Assembly (NCBI GenBank): GCA_902798675.1
Contig: CADBXQ010000019.1
Location: 3,900-19,473 of the forward strand
Direction: 5' to 3'
Origin: Oscillospiraceae bacterium
GTDB lineage: Bacteria; Bacillota; Clostridia; Oscillospirales; Ruminococcaceae
DNA: 15,574 bases
In this document: positions 1 to 6,794 of the stretch, piece by piece
Position numbering within the stretch: the stretch's first letter is position 1
Layout of the letters: every line of letters begins with the position of its first letter
Notes under the pieces: model-generated
The model's input: only the letters and a program-made list of their open reading frames with translations
What the model was told of the DNA's origin: nothing
The model's database searches: none
Translations under genes and position numbers: made by a program

Positions 1-966
1 AAGCTAATTTTAAATTATTTTCAAAAAGCAATATCGATAATGCTAAATGTGATTTTGTTTTTGCAAGCAATTTCGTTTGAAGTTTTTGCAACTGATCCAA
101 AAGTTTCGATAGTAATTCCGGTATACAACACTCCCAAAAGTTTGCTTATAAATTGCTTGGAAAGCGCTAAAAATCAAACTTTAAAGGATATTGAAATCAT
201 CTGCGTTGATGATGGATCGACTGATGGAAGTGGGAAAATCCTAGATGAATATGCAAAAATCGACCCAAGATTTGTGATTGTCCATCAAGAAAACGGTGGA
301 TGCGCGGTTGCGCGAAACAAAGGAATGACCCTTGCAAAAGGTGAATATATACAGTTTTTAGACTCGGATGACAAAATACTTCAAACCATGTCGGAAAAAT
401 GTTATGCTAAAGCTAAAGAGTTTGATGCGGATATTGTCAGATGTGGTTCTAATTTTTGCCGCTTAAAAGATAATGTGATTTGGGGCGAAGATTATAATGT
501 TGACTCATCCCATAGTTTGGTTATTTGGAATGGCATCTGGAAAACAAAATTTTTAAAAGATAACAATTTAAAGTTTGACGAATCCGCCTTTTCCAGAACA
601 GACACTTCATTTAGCATTATATGCAATTTGATTGCACAAAAAGTTGCAACAATCTCAGAAAATCTATATATCTATCAACGATATTCCAAGAAAAATTCAA
701 TTTGTGAGATAGTTGGTAAAAATATAGAAAAACAACAAAAAGATCACACAAGTGTCTATAAATATATAATGAAACACATTGATTTTAGTGCTAAAAATAA
801 AAAAGCTGTTGTGAATTTTCTCATGCTTTTTATGAAATATTTTAAGTTATTTGGAACGCCTCCAATGCTTTTTGCTGTTAAACCGCTTTTAAAAGACGAC
901 GTGATAGATCTGCTTCCCGCCAAAGAAAGACTTCAACTCAGGAAACTTATTAAAAGCGCGGGGTGA
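1..966 (+). CDS. Family 2 glycosyltransferase (GT-A fold), 5' end outside the window
   Basis: The protein would transfer a sugar from a nucleotide-sugar donor; the acceptor is unknown. Counting from the ATG at position 40, it shows the family 2 N-terminal hallmarks: VSIVIPVYN (residues 22-30), VDDGSTDGS (56-64), ARNKG (91-95) and the metal/nucleotide site LDSDD (107-111). The C-terminal half is less conserved. The frame stays open to the left edge and the ATG at 40 has no Shine-Dalgarno site, so the true start is probably upstream. The stretch before the catalytic domain is hydrophobic and ends in VFA-TDPK, which looks like a signal peptide with a signal peptidase I site. That is unusual for this normally cytoplasmic family. 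The gene converges on the transglutaminase-like pseudogene across about 110 bp with no terminator hairpin that I can see. Family call is firm; acceptor and cellular location are uncertain. Confidence 0.88.
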   Translation, partial: KLILNYFQKAISIMLNVILFLQAISFEVFATDPKVSIVIPVYNTPKSLLINCLESAKNQTLKDIEIICVDDGSTDGSGKILDEYAKIDPRFVIVHQENGGCAVARNKGMTLAKGEYIQFLDSDDKILQTMSEKCYAKAKEFDADIVRCGSNFCRLKDNVIWGEDYNVDSSHSLVIWNGIWKTKFLKDNNLKFDESAFSRTDTSFSIICNLIAQKVATISENLYIYQRYSKKNSICEIVGKNIEKQQKDHTSVYKYIMKHIDFSAKNKKAVVNFLMLFMKYFKLFGTPPMLFAVKPLLKDDVIDLLPAKERLQLRKLIKSAG

Positions 967-1076
967 AAGTCAAAAATATATTGCTAAGTTCATAAGAATG
1001 CCCGACGACGCCCTAAAGCATCCCCGGACAAAATCCACTTTACTTCCTGTCTCTTTTGTTTTAAAAAATTCACCCG

Positions 1077-2554
1077 TTAAATTATCAATCCATATGGCTG
1101 GTTTGCCGCGTAAAGTTTTGAAACTTCTCTTCCTCTTTTTCCGCCAACTTTTTCATATAAAATTCCATTCTCAAAGTCATATTTTTTCGAATTAGTCGTG
1201 TCTATATACCGCAGGTTAACAGCGCCTGAGATGTCTATTATCTCATCGCCCTTCAAAATCAGCCGCCTGACATCACACGGAATTTCAATTGGAAGGTCAT
1301 ATTTAATCAAGAATTCCGGGATATAGTAGTTATCTTTTTCGGCTTCGCTCAAAGAGGGCCAAGCGCTGATTTCTATTTTTGCACTTCCTTCGTGCGTTGA
1401 GCAATCAAGAGCAGGGAAGTTGACTTTTTTCGACCAATCAAGAGAAATTCCGTCAATGCCAGCTATTTTATGAAAAGACTGTCTAACAATCATTCGATTA
1501 GCATCTTTAAAAGATATTCCTTTATAATAAAATGCCGGAAAATATCTTTGAGTAGTATCTAGATTTAATGGTTTGTTTGGTGATAGGTGGAAATTTTTTA
1601 TGCTTGTTATGTACTTTTGTTTTGAAGGGTATACAGTTACAAATTTTTTAACTTTGTTTTTAATATTTGTATATCTTGTGTTTTTGCGATTTTTATTTAA
1701 ATTATTACCGCGATTGTTTTTAAAGCGGCCAGTAACACAGGAAACTTTGTTTTGGCGTTTTTGACTTGCTGTAAATATCAACTCATTCGCATTTTTGAGC
1801 GGGTCGAGGCTATGCCCAAATCCTGACGATGCTCCCCAGGTTGTGTCGATGAGGGTCCATCCCTTCCTCTCTGTGCTTCCATCCTCGAGATAGACCGCGT
1901 TGAAGGCATGTCCGCTATTTTCGCCCTTGCCCATCACGGTATGTCTGCCATATTCATCATGAGCTGCGTCAGCCTTGAAAATCCTTCGCAAACCGCCCTT
2001 CTTGTCGCAAAAACGAAAAACGCATCCTGTGGATCAAGGCTTGTTTGATAGTTATACATGCTAAATCCGCCCGAACTAAAGTGTATGTTTTTTGCAACCC
2101 AGCGATATATAGCCTTAGCCAGACGCATTTTTTCAGGCATATCTGAATATTTGCTATACTTTTTCCCTTTGCCCATGTCAGCTTCGGACTGTCCTGCTGG
2201 AGCGGTTCTTTCTTTAACTTTAGATTTCAATTTTTCGACAGTTTCCTTTATTGCCGCATAACATTTTTTGTCATTGATATATTTTTCTCCATTTTGTTTA
2301 TTTCTGAAGCCATTTGAAATTTTTCGACATTCATTCAATTCATCAATTTGCGGCAAACGTTTGACTTCATTCAGAAATTCATCATTTGTTGGAAGATTTT
2401 CAATCCAATCAATGCAAAAATTTTCCTCCCCCTGAGAGGTTGCTTGTGCGCAAACCTGCAAAAATCCCGCAGTCATAAGCATCATAACTAAAAATATTGC
2501 TAAAATTTTTTTAAAAAAACAAATATTTTTAGCTTTTAAATTTGAGTTTTTCAT
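1077..2554 (-). pseudogene. Secreted transglutaminase-like protein, disrupted by a frameshift
   Basis: Two overlapping minus-strand frames make one protein. The first part begins at the ATG at 2554, which has AAGGTGGG 6-8 nt upstream (a GTG at 2563 is less likely). It carries a lysine-rich N-terminus, a hydrophobic core and a VCAQA-type cleavage site, so it is a signal peptide. It continues to the transglutaminase Cys in RRAVCEGFSRL (C189) and stops at a TGA at 1936-1934. The next frame resumes with the His of SGHAFNAVYL (codon 1910-1908) and the Asp of LIDTTWG (codon 1847-1845), completing a Cys-His-Asp triad. One extra base near 1937 would join the halves. The C-terminal 200 or so residues end in a segment like BspA-type leucine-rich repeats (DFENGILYEK). 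Such proteins are usually exported peptidases or cross-linkers acting outside the cell. A sequencing error remains possible because both halves look otherwise intact. Confidence 0.8.
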
Positions 2555-2598
2555 AAATAACACCCACCTTAATTTTGTAATATATTTACAATTTAGTC

Positions 2599-2662
2599 AC
2601 ACTATACTTTATCAAAATAATAAATATATAATATAACTAAATATATTCTATACCTATAGTGT
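2599..2662. repeat. Operator-like inverted repeat around the transglutaminase promoter
   Basis: ACACTATA at 2599-2606 is the exact inverse of TATAGTGT at 2655-2662. One arm lies inside the -35/-10 spacer and the other just downstream of the likely transcription start. A short palindrome (CTATA-CC-TATAG) overlaps the spacer and -10. The placement fits a repressor that binds or loops at this promoter, but 8-bp arms in AT-rich DNA may also be chance. Confidence 0.3.
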
Positions 2663-2673
2663 ATTTTTGTCAA
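2645..2673 (-). promoter_or_regulatory. Sigma-A type promoter of the transglutaminase-like gene
   Basis: Read on the minus strand, TTGACA (2673-2668) is followed by a 17-nt spacer and TAGAAT (2650-2645), one mismatch from consensus. It lies about 90 bp upstream of the ATG at 2554 and points into that gene. Confidence 0.65.
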
Positions 2674-2787
2674 GAGCAATAATTTACAGAATTTCAAATC
2701 AAATATTGTGCAATATGACGAAAAAATATTGACTGAAAATTTTGAATATATATCATATATTAATGCATAAAATTGAATATAAATTAA

Positions 2788-2840
2788 AAGAGCGATATAA
2801 ATCCAAACACAACTCCGTGTCAAAAATATATCACTCTCTT
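2788..2840 (-). terminator. Possible terminator of the ABC transporter operon
   Basis: On the minus strand, an imperfect AT-rich stem formed by 2840-2827 (AAGAGAGTGATATA) and 2799-2788 (TATATCGCTCTT) is followed by TTTTAATTT. It lies 30-80 bp past the ATPase stop codon. The stem is weak and the loop long, so this is tentative. The rest of the 315-bp gap between 2555 and 2869 holds only the transglutaminase promoter region and AT-rich DNA. Confidence 0.35.
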
Positions 2841-2869
2841 ATTTTAATATATACATAATATGATATAGT

Positions 2870-3637
2870 TTATAGGCAATGCTCAATATCAGAAAATTTT
2901 TTAAATAAGATTTCGGCTGTCAGATTTTCTTTTTCCTTGCCGCTGGCCTCGAATATCACCTTGCCACCAGATATCATCACCAAACGTGTTCCAAAATTTA
3001 TTGCATCATTCATATTGTGGGTTATCATCAGCGTTGTTAAATTATTTTCCTCAACAATCTTTTTTGTGTGTGTCAAAACTAAGCTTGCCGTTTTTGGATC
3101 CAGCGCGGAAGTGTGTTCATCCAGAAGGAGAATCTTTGGCTTTTGAATCGTCGCCATCAGAAGAGTTAAAGCCTGCCGCTGCCCTCCAGACAAAAGCCCA
3201 ACCTTTGAATTTAAACTGTTTTCCAATCCCAGTCCTAAATTTTCAACAATATTCTTATATTTTTCAATATCGGTTTTAGATATACACCACTTTAACCCGA
3301 GCTTTTTGCCTTTCCTGCTTGCCATGGCGAGGTTTTCATATATCCTCATATTTGAAGCTGTTCCCATGAGCGGATCCTGAAAAACCCTGCCAACCTGCTT
3401 TGCGCGAATATATTCTGGCTGGTTTGAAACGTCGACGCCATCAATTTTAATGCTGCCTTCGTCTGCGGTGAGCTTGCCTGAAATCAGGTTCATCAAGGTT
3501 GACTTTCCTGAGCCGTTAGAGCCGATTATGACGACAAATTCTCCTCTGGCAATCGAAAAATTAAAATTCTCGAATATAATTTTCTGATTAACTGTGTTTT
3601 TATTAAATGCTTTTGATATATTTATTAATTTTAGCAC
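2870..3637 (-). CDS. ABC transporter ATP-binding protein (TrpZ-like)
   Basis: This is the cytoplasmic ATPase that powers the importer encoded by the two genes upstream in the operon. Over 255 residues it has a Walker A (GSNGSGKST, 39-47), a Q-loop (Q87), an ABC signature (LSGGQRQ, 149-155), a Walker B (ILLLDE, 169-174) and an H-loop His (H207), all intact. It starts at a GTG at 3637 with GGGGG 7 nt upstream and overlaps the permease stop by 7 bp, so the two are probably translationally coupled. The trio of substrate-binding protein, BPD_transp_2 permease and this ATPase matches the TrpXYZ family known from streptococci and clostridia. The ATPase alone would not identify the substrate. Confidence 0.92.
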   Translation of the reverse strand: MLKLINISKAFNKNTVNQKIIFENFNFSIARGEFVVIIGSNGSGKSTLMNLISGKLTADEGSIKIDGVDVSNQPEYIRAKQVGRVFQDPLMGTASNMRIYENLAMASRKGKKLGLKWCISKTDIEKYKNIVENLGLGLENSLNSKVGLLSGGQRQALTLLMATIQKPKILLLDEHTSALDPKTASLVLTHTKKIVEENNLTTLMITHNMNDAINFGTRLVMISGGKVIFEASGKEKENLTAEILFKKFSDIEHCL

Positions 3638-4530
3638 TGCAATTCCCCCTTTTTTGTTATGAATTTAGGAACACTCAGCGCGGCCGCAACAATGATTGCT
3701 GTTAACAGTTTCAAGTCACTTGGGTTCATGCCAATCTGAAGGGCAAGCGCAATAAAAAGCCTATATATTATTGACCCAACAACAGCAAAAATCAACTTAA
3801 TCGCAAAATTACAATCATCTTTAACAAAAGTTTCACCAATTATTATCGCTGCCAGGCCGCAAACCAGCGTTCCAACGCCCATGTTAATGTCAGCATACCC
3901 TTGGCTTTGGGAAACCAGCGCGCCCGAAAAAGCAACAAGCCCATTGCTCAGAGAAAGTGCAATAATCTGCATGATTCCAACATTGATTCCCATGGCGCAG
4001 ACCATGTTTTTGTTGCTGCCCGTCGCCCTGATCGCATATCCTATTTCCGTTCCAAAAAACCAATACATGACCGCGATAACAACCATGCATATCAAAGCCC
4101 CCAAAATAGCCTCCGAAACAAGCCTTGAATTCGAGCCAAATCCGCTAAACAATTCGTCAAAATATGTAAAGACGGTTTTTTTTCCGAGAAGGGGAGTGTT
4201 GGCCTTGCCCATGATTTTGATGTTGATGGAATACAGGGCTGTCATGGTTAAAATGCCAGATAATATGCCAGGAATTTTTAATTTTTTGTGCAATATGCCA
4301 GTTGCGCATCCAGCGAGTGCGCCGATTAATGTTGCGACAGCAAGGCTCAAAACAGGGTTTAATCCCGAATATATTAAAACTGCGCTGACGCTTCCTCCCA
4401 ATGCCAAGCTTCCATCAACAGTTAGGTCGGCAAAATCCAAAATTTTAAAGGTTATATATAGTCCAACAACCATAACGCCCCAAATCATCCCTTGCGAGGT
4501 CGCTCCAATTGTTGTTAAAAATCCTTCCAT
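3631..4530 (-). CDS. ABC transporter permease (TrpY-like, BPD_transp_2 family)
   Basis: A 299-residue integral membrane protein with about eight hydrophobic segments, built mostly of Gly, Ala, Ile, Leu and Val. The motif LDFADLTVDGSLALGG (residues 31-46) and the late EIGYAIRATGSNKNMVCAMGI stretch are typical of the branched-chain amino acid/ribose-type permeases that pair with PF04392 substrate-binding proteins. It forms the membrane channel of the importer, probably as a homodimer because only one permease is encoded. The ATG at 4530 has AAGGAG 8 nt upstream. It follows the binding-protein stop by 18 bp and overlaps the ATPase start, which indicates one transcript. Nothing looks broken. Confidence 0.92.
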   Translation of the reverse strand: MEGFLTTIGATSQGMIWGVMVVGLYITFKILDFADLTVDGSLALGGSVSAVLIYSGLNPVLSLAVATLIGALAGCATGILHKKLKIPGILSGILTMTALYSINIKIMGKANTPLLGKKTVFTYFDELFSGFGSNSRLVSEAILGALICMVVIAVMYWFFGTEIGYAIRATGSNKNMVCAMGINVGIMQIIALSLSNGLVAFSGALVSQSQGYADINMGVGTLVCGLAAIIIGETFVKDDCNFAIKLIFAVVGSIIYRLFIALALQIGMNPSDLKLLTAIIVAAALSVPKFITKKGELQC

Positions 4531-4548
4531 GTCAATTTCTCCTTTACA

Positions 4549-5544
4549 TTATTGTGTTTTAACGAAGTTCGATATATTTTTTAGATTATCTGGAATTTTT
4601 ATCTCTAAAGTGTCTATAATATCACTATTTAGAGTTAATTCGTTGTCTTGCAAATATTCTATAGGCATGTTTTTCGTGTCTTTGCCATTAATCAGGATTT
4701 CAAAGGCTTGCCTTGCCGCCAATTTCCCCAGCTTATAGTAATCCATGCCATATGTTCCGACAGCTCCTTTACAAACAACATTCGTTTCACCGCAGACAAC
4801 GGGGATGTTTTGGGAGGTTGCAATTGCGGAAATGGTTGGCATGGTTGAGGCCATCATATTGTCGGTTGGGGTGTATATCGCGTCAACACTTGAAACCATG
4901 CTTTGGACAACTTGCGCGACTTCGGATGATTGAGAAACTGTGAAAATTTGTGATTTGAGTCCTAATTTTTCAATTTCTTTAACAGCAAGATTTGCTTGAT
5001 ACTTGGAGTTTGCTTCATTTGAGCAAAACAAAATGCCTATTTTTTTAACAGATGGTTTTAAATTTTTGATCAAAGCTATTTGCTTTTTAACAGGAGCCAG
5101 ATCTGATGTCCCTGAAACGTTTGAGTTGGGATTTTCGTTAGATTCAACCAGGCCCGCAGCTTCTGGGGATGTGATTGCTGTGACAAGAATGGGAATGTTT
5201 TTGGTTGCGTTAGCAATCGCTTGGGCAGCCGGAGTCGCAATCGCCAAAATTAAATCTGATTTTTTATTTATCAATTTATTACTCAGCAAACAGCAGTTGG
5301 ATTGTTCCCCTTGCGCATTTTCATAGTCTATCTCTATGTTTTTGCCATCAACCAGGCCCAGTTCCTCAAGCCCGTCAACAAATCCTTTCCTCGCCTGGTC
5401 TAGAGCGTCATGTTCAACTAATTGTAATATTCCAATTTTTATTTTGCCCGAATTGTTTCCGCTGCCGGTTAAAACCATGGATATAATAACAATTGGGCTG
5501 ATAATTAAAAGCAGAAGTTTTATGTTTATTCTCAATTTTTTCAC
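4549..5544 (-). CDS. ABC transporter substrate-binding protein (TrpX-like, PF04392)
   Basis: The protein captures the substrate outside the membrane and delivers it to the permease; relatives bind tryptophan or tyrosine. KIKIGILQLVEHDALDQARKG near residue 35 and FCSNEANSKYQANLAVKEIEKLG further on are characteristic of this two-lobed family. The 331 residues fit the family. Two starts are possible: GTG at 5544, or TTG at 5535, which has GAGGTG six nt upstream and is better placed. The N-terminus is a hydrophobic signal, but the lipobox reads LTGSG (residues 25-29 from the GTG). The Cys that is lipidated in Gram-positive relatives is Ser here (codon AGC). The protein may therefore be anchored by an uncleaved signal, or released. 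It is the first full-size gene of the operon, behind a long attenuator-like leader. Confidence 0.9.
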   Translation of the reverse strand: MKKLRINIKLLLLIISPIVIISMVLTGSGNNSGKIKIGILQLVEHDALDQARKGFVDGLEELGLVDGKNIEIDYENAQGEQSNCCLLSNKLINKKSDLILAIATPAAQAIANATKNIPILVTAITSPEAAGLVESNENPNSNVSGTSDLAPVKKQIALIKNLKPSVKKIGILFCSNEANSKYQANLAVKEIEKLGLKSQIFTVSQSSEVAQVVQSMVSSVDAIYTPTDNMMASTMPTISAIATSQNIPVVCGETNVVCKGAVGTYGMDYYKLGKLAARQAFEILINGKDTKNMPIEYLQDNELTLNSDIIDTLEIKIPDNLKNISNFVKTQ

Positions 5545-5571
5545 CTCAAATCTAAATTAATCATGCTAATG

Positions 5572-5625
5572 TCATATATTTATAAAATATCGATCATCCC
5601 ACTTGGTGTATTTCAAAATCAGCAC
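5572..5625 (-). CDS. Possible second small leader ORF (17 codons, aromatic-rich)
   Basis: A GTG at 5625 lies 8 nt after a strong GGGGAGG (5640-5634). The reading frame encodes 17 residues with two Tyr, a Trp and a Phe (M/V-LILKYTKWDDRYFINI) and stops at 5574-5572, 27-36 nt before the binding-protein start. An ATG at 5632 in another frame is too close to the Shine-Dalgarno site. It lies downstream of the leader terminator, so it would be translated only in read-through transcripts. Expression is unproven. Confidence 0.35.
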   Translation of the reverse strand: MLILKYTKWDDRYFINI

Positions 5626-5643
5626 AGAGCATTCCTCCCCTTT

Positions 5644-5684
5644 AAAAAATCAAATTGGAGCCAACCTAAACTCAAGCTGGCTCC
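5644..5684 (-). terminator. Intrinsic terminator inside the transporter leader
   Basis: On the minus strand GGAGCCAGCTT (5684-5674) pairs over 11 bp, with G-T wobbles, with AGGTTGGCTCC (5667-5657) around a 6-nt loop. AATTTGATTTTTT follows, with six T at 5649-5644. It sits between the promoter and the first structural gene, so it should reduce transcription of the operon unless it is disrupted. Confidence 0.75.
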
Positions 5685-5795
5685 AAAAAACAAAAAATAA
5701 AGAGCCATCATAGATATTTGGCGCAAGACCAAGCCCTATATCTACGACAGCCCAAAACACACATATCGTAAATATAAGGCTATCTATAATAGCTC
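5657..5795 (-). promoter_or_regulatory. Attenuator-like leader with competing RNA stems
   Basis: Read on the minus strand, segments can pair in mutually exclusive ways. Segment A (5795-5778) covers the Tyr-Tyr-Arg-stop codons. B is 5752-5738, C is 5717-5701, and D and E are the terminator arms. B pairs with C over 15 bp including G-U pairs. A can pair with C over about 15 bp, or with B over 7 bp. The end of C (TGGCTCT, 5707-5701) can pair with terminator arm D (GGAGCCA, 5684-5678), which would prevent termination. A U-rich run also follows the B-C hairpin, so it may be a first terminator. No T-box or known riboswitch motif was recognised. The direction of the response is not clear from pairing alone. 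Confidence 0.5.
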
Positions 5796-5833
5796 ACACA
5801 AATTTCAACAATATTCGAAAGAAAAGCACTCAT
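5780..5833 (-). CDS. Leader peptide with tandem Tyr codons
   Basis: An ATG at 5833 follows GGGAGG (5846-5841) by 7 nt, and the frame encodes MSAFLSNIVEICVSYYR before a TAG at 5782-5780. It begins about 20 nt after the predicted transcription start. The tandem UAU codons followed by Arg near the stop resemble the Trp-Trp-Arg arrangement of the E. coli trp leader peptide. The last codons overlap an RNA segment that can pair with downstream attenuator segments. Its likely role is as a translation sensor for aromatic amino acid supply controlling the importer. The peptide itself probably has no function. Confidence 0.5.
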   Translation of the reverse strand: MSAFLSNIVEICVSYYR

Positions 5834-5859
5834 ACAAATTCCTCCCTCGTGTAAATGTA

Positions 5860-5888
5860 ATTATAACACACAAAAACAATTTTGTCAA
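5860..5888 (-). promoter_or_regulatory. Consensus sigma-A promoter of the transporter operon
   Basis: On the minus strand TTGACA (5888-5883) and TATAAT (5865-5860) are separated by exactly 17 nt, a perfect match to consensus. The predicted start is near 5853, giving a leader of about 310 nt before the substrate-binding protein gene. Such a strong promoter makes sense if output is set by the downstream terminator. Confidence 0.85.
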
Positions 5889-5979
5889 CCCCATTTCAAA
5901 TAAAAATTATAAATGCATGTTTTGGCTTACGCTGGGTTATAATTTAAATTAAACTACAAAAACTAATTGTATTATTTTG

Positions 5980-6213
5980 TTGGGTTAGATTTGTTCTCTC
6001 AAGGACGCCAACCTATCGCTTGTCACGGATGCTTTCCAAGGGACTTGAGCTCAAGCAAGGTTTAATATCCAAGTCGGTTGTGAGCCGGCGGCGCCCTCTT
6101 GGTTTTTGCATGGTTTTTTGGAACGAATTTGAGGGCGGCTTGATTTGTTGGGCTTTTAATTAAAGAGCTGGATGCTTTAAGCAGGGGAAGTTGAGGGGAC
6201 AAATCTAACCCAA
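5980..6213. ncRNA. Unidentified 234-bp structured element: RNA gene or MITE
   Basis: The ends (5980-6002 and 6191-6213) are inverted repeats: 15 exact bp beginning TTGGGTTAGATTTGT, then 8 more with two T/C differences that would still pair as G-U in RNA. Internal stems include 6010-6014/6058-6062, extended by GCTTG 6018-6022 with CAAGC 6052-6056; CCAAG 6069-6073/CTTGG 6098-6102 enclosing CGGTT/AGCCG; and TTAAAG/CTTTAA (6160-6180). It is more GC-rich than its surroundings and has no credible ORF. A TATAAT at 5938-5943 lies upstream on the plus strand with a poor -35. I found no SRP, RNase P or tmRNA signature; a 6S-like RNA cannot be excluded. No target-site duplication or uridine-run terminator is evident, so strand and identity are open. 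Confidence 0.45.
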
Positions 6214-6394
6214 ACTCCCCACTGCCTCATGCAAAACCTGCGAAATTGGCTGAATGTATGACCCCAAAATTAAAAAATAAATAAAAAATTTAATTTTTGC
6301 CAAAATAGGGCTTTTAATTTTAAAATGTTTGGTGTATAATCTATAGAAGTGAGTTTGTGTGTGAACTTAATATAACGGATTTTGGGGGATATAT
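6214..6394 (+). promoter_or_regulatory. AT-rich spacer with weak hairpin and possible zapA promoter
   Basis: A perfect 9-bp AT-only inverted repeat (AAAATTAAA 6266-6274, TTTAATTTT 6289-6297) could end transcription from the element upstream. A TATAAT at 6335-6340, 55 bp before zapA, has only a poor -35 (TTTTAA, 6312-6317). The 12-mer GGGCTTTTAATT at 6308-6319 repeats one at 6150-6161 inside the preceding element. Confidence 0.35.
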
Positions 6395-6766
6395 ATGTCT
6401 AAAAATAAAACAGATGTCTACATATGCAATAAAAAATACACTTTGGAATCTGATGAATCTTCGGAATTTATTATGGGAGTTGCGAGAGTTGTTGATAAAA
6501 AATATCAAGAAATATTCGGAAATGACGAGGGGATTTCTTTGCTGGACGCGGCGGTTTTGGTTTCGCTTGAATCAGCCAGCGAAAACGTCAAAATGGCAAA
6601 AACCATAGACAGCATGCGAAATCAAACAAAACTGAGCGCGGATGAATCGCGAGAACTCAAATCAAAAGTTGCTTCCCTCTCAAAACAGCTTGAAGAGGCC
6701 GTCGACAAAAATAAAAAGTTGCAGGCGGAAATAGATATATATAGACTTAAAAGCTCAATAATTTGA
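6395..6766 (+). CDS. zapA: Cell division protein ZapA
   Basis: ZapA binds FtsZ in the cytoplasm and bundles its filaments to stabilise the Z-ring. The 123 residues fit the family: an N-terminal globular domain with the typical VYICNKKYTLESDES opening and a VARVVDKKYQEI helix, then a C-terminal helix rich in Glu, Lys, Gln and Leu (about residues 80-120) that would form the dimer or tetramer coiled coil. The ATG at 6395 has GGGGG 6 nt upstream (6384-6388), so the start is well supported. It is followed after 28 bp by the U32 peptidase gene on the same strand, a neighbour pair common in Clostridia. Length and composition are normal. Confidence 0.85.
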   Translation: MSKNKTDVYICNKKYTLESDESSEFIMGVARVVDKKYQEIFGNDEGISLLDAAVLVSLESASENVKMAKTIDSMRNQTKLSADESRELKSKVASLSKQLEEAVDKNKKLQAEIDIYRLKSSII

Positions 6767-6794
6767 AAAAACAGAAAGTATAGTAGTAAAAAAT

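Noticed and set aside
998..1195. 65-residue plus-strand frame after the glycosyltransferase
   Set aside because: It runs antisense into the end of the transglutaminase-like gene, lacks a ribosome site and resembles no family.
2602..2823. 73-residue minus-strand reading frame in the intergenic gap
   Set aside because: It overlaps the transglutaminase promoter and the terminator candidate, has no ribosome site, and its Ile/Tyr-rich sequence is what AT-rich DNA yields by chance.
3881..4738. 285-residue plus-strand frame opposite the permease and binding protein genes
   Set aside because: It is antisense to two clearly recognised genes, with atypical Pro/Met-rich composition, so it is a shadow frame.
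5545..5860. T-box riboswitch upstream of the transporter operon
   Set aside because: No T-box core sequence (AGGGTGGNACCGCG-like) or specifier-loop layout was found. The leader instead has a small ORF and competing stems.
5980..6213. SRP RNA, RNase P RNA or tmRNA
   Set aside because: The conserved SRP tetraloop region, the RNase P GAGGAAAGTCC region and a tmRNA tag ending in Ala-Ala were not found on either strand.
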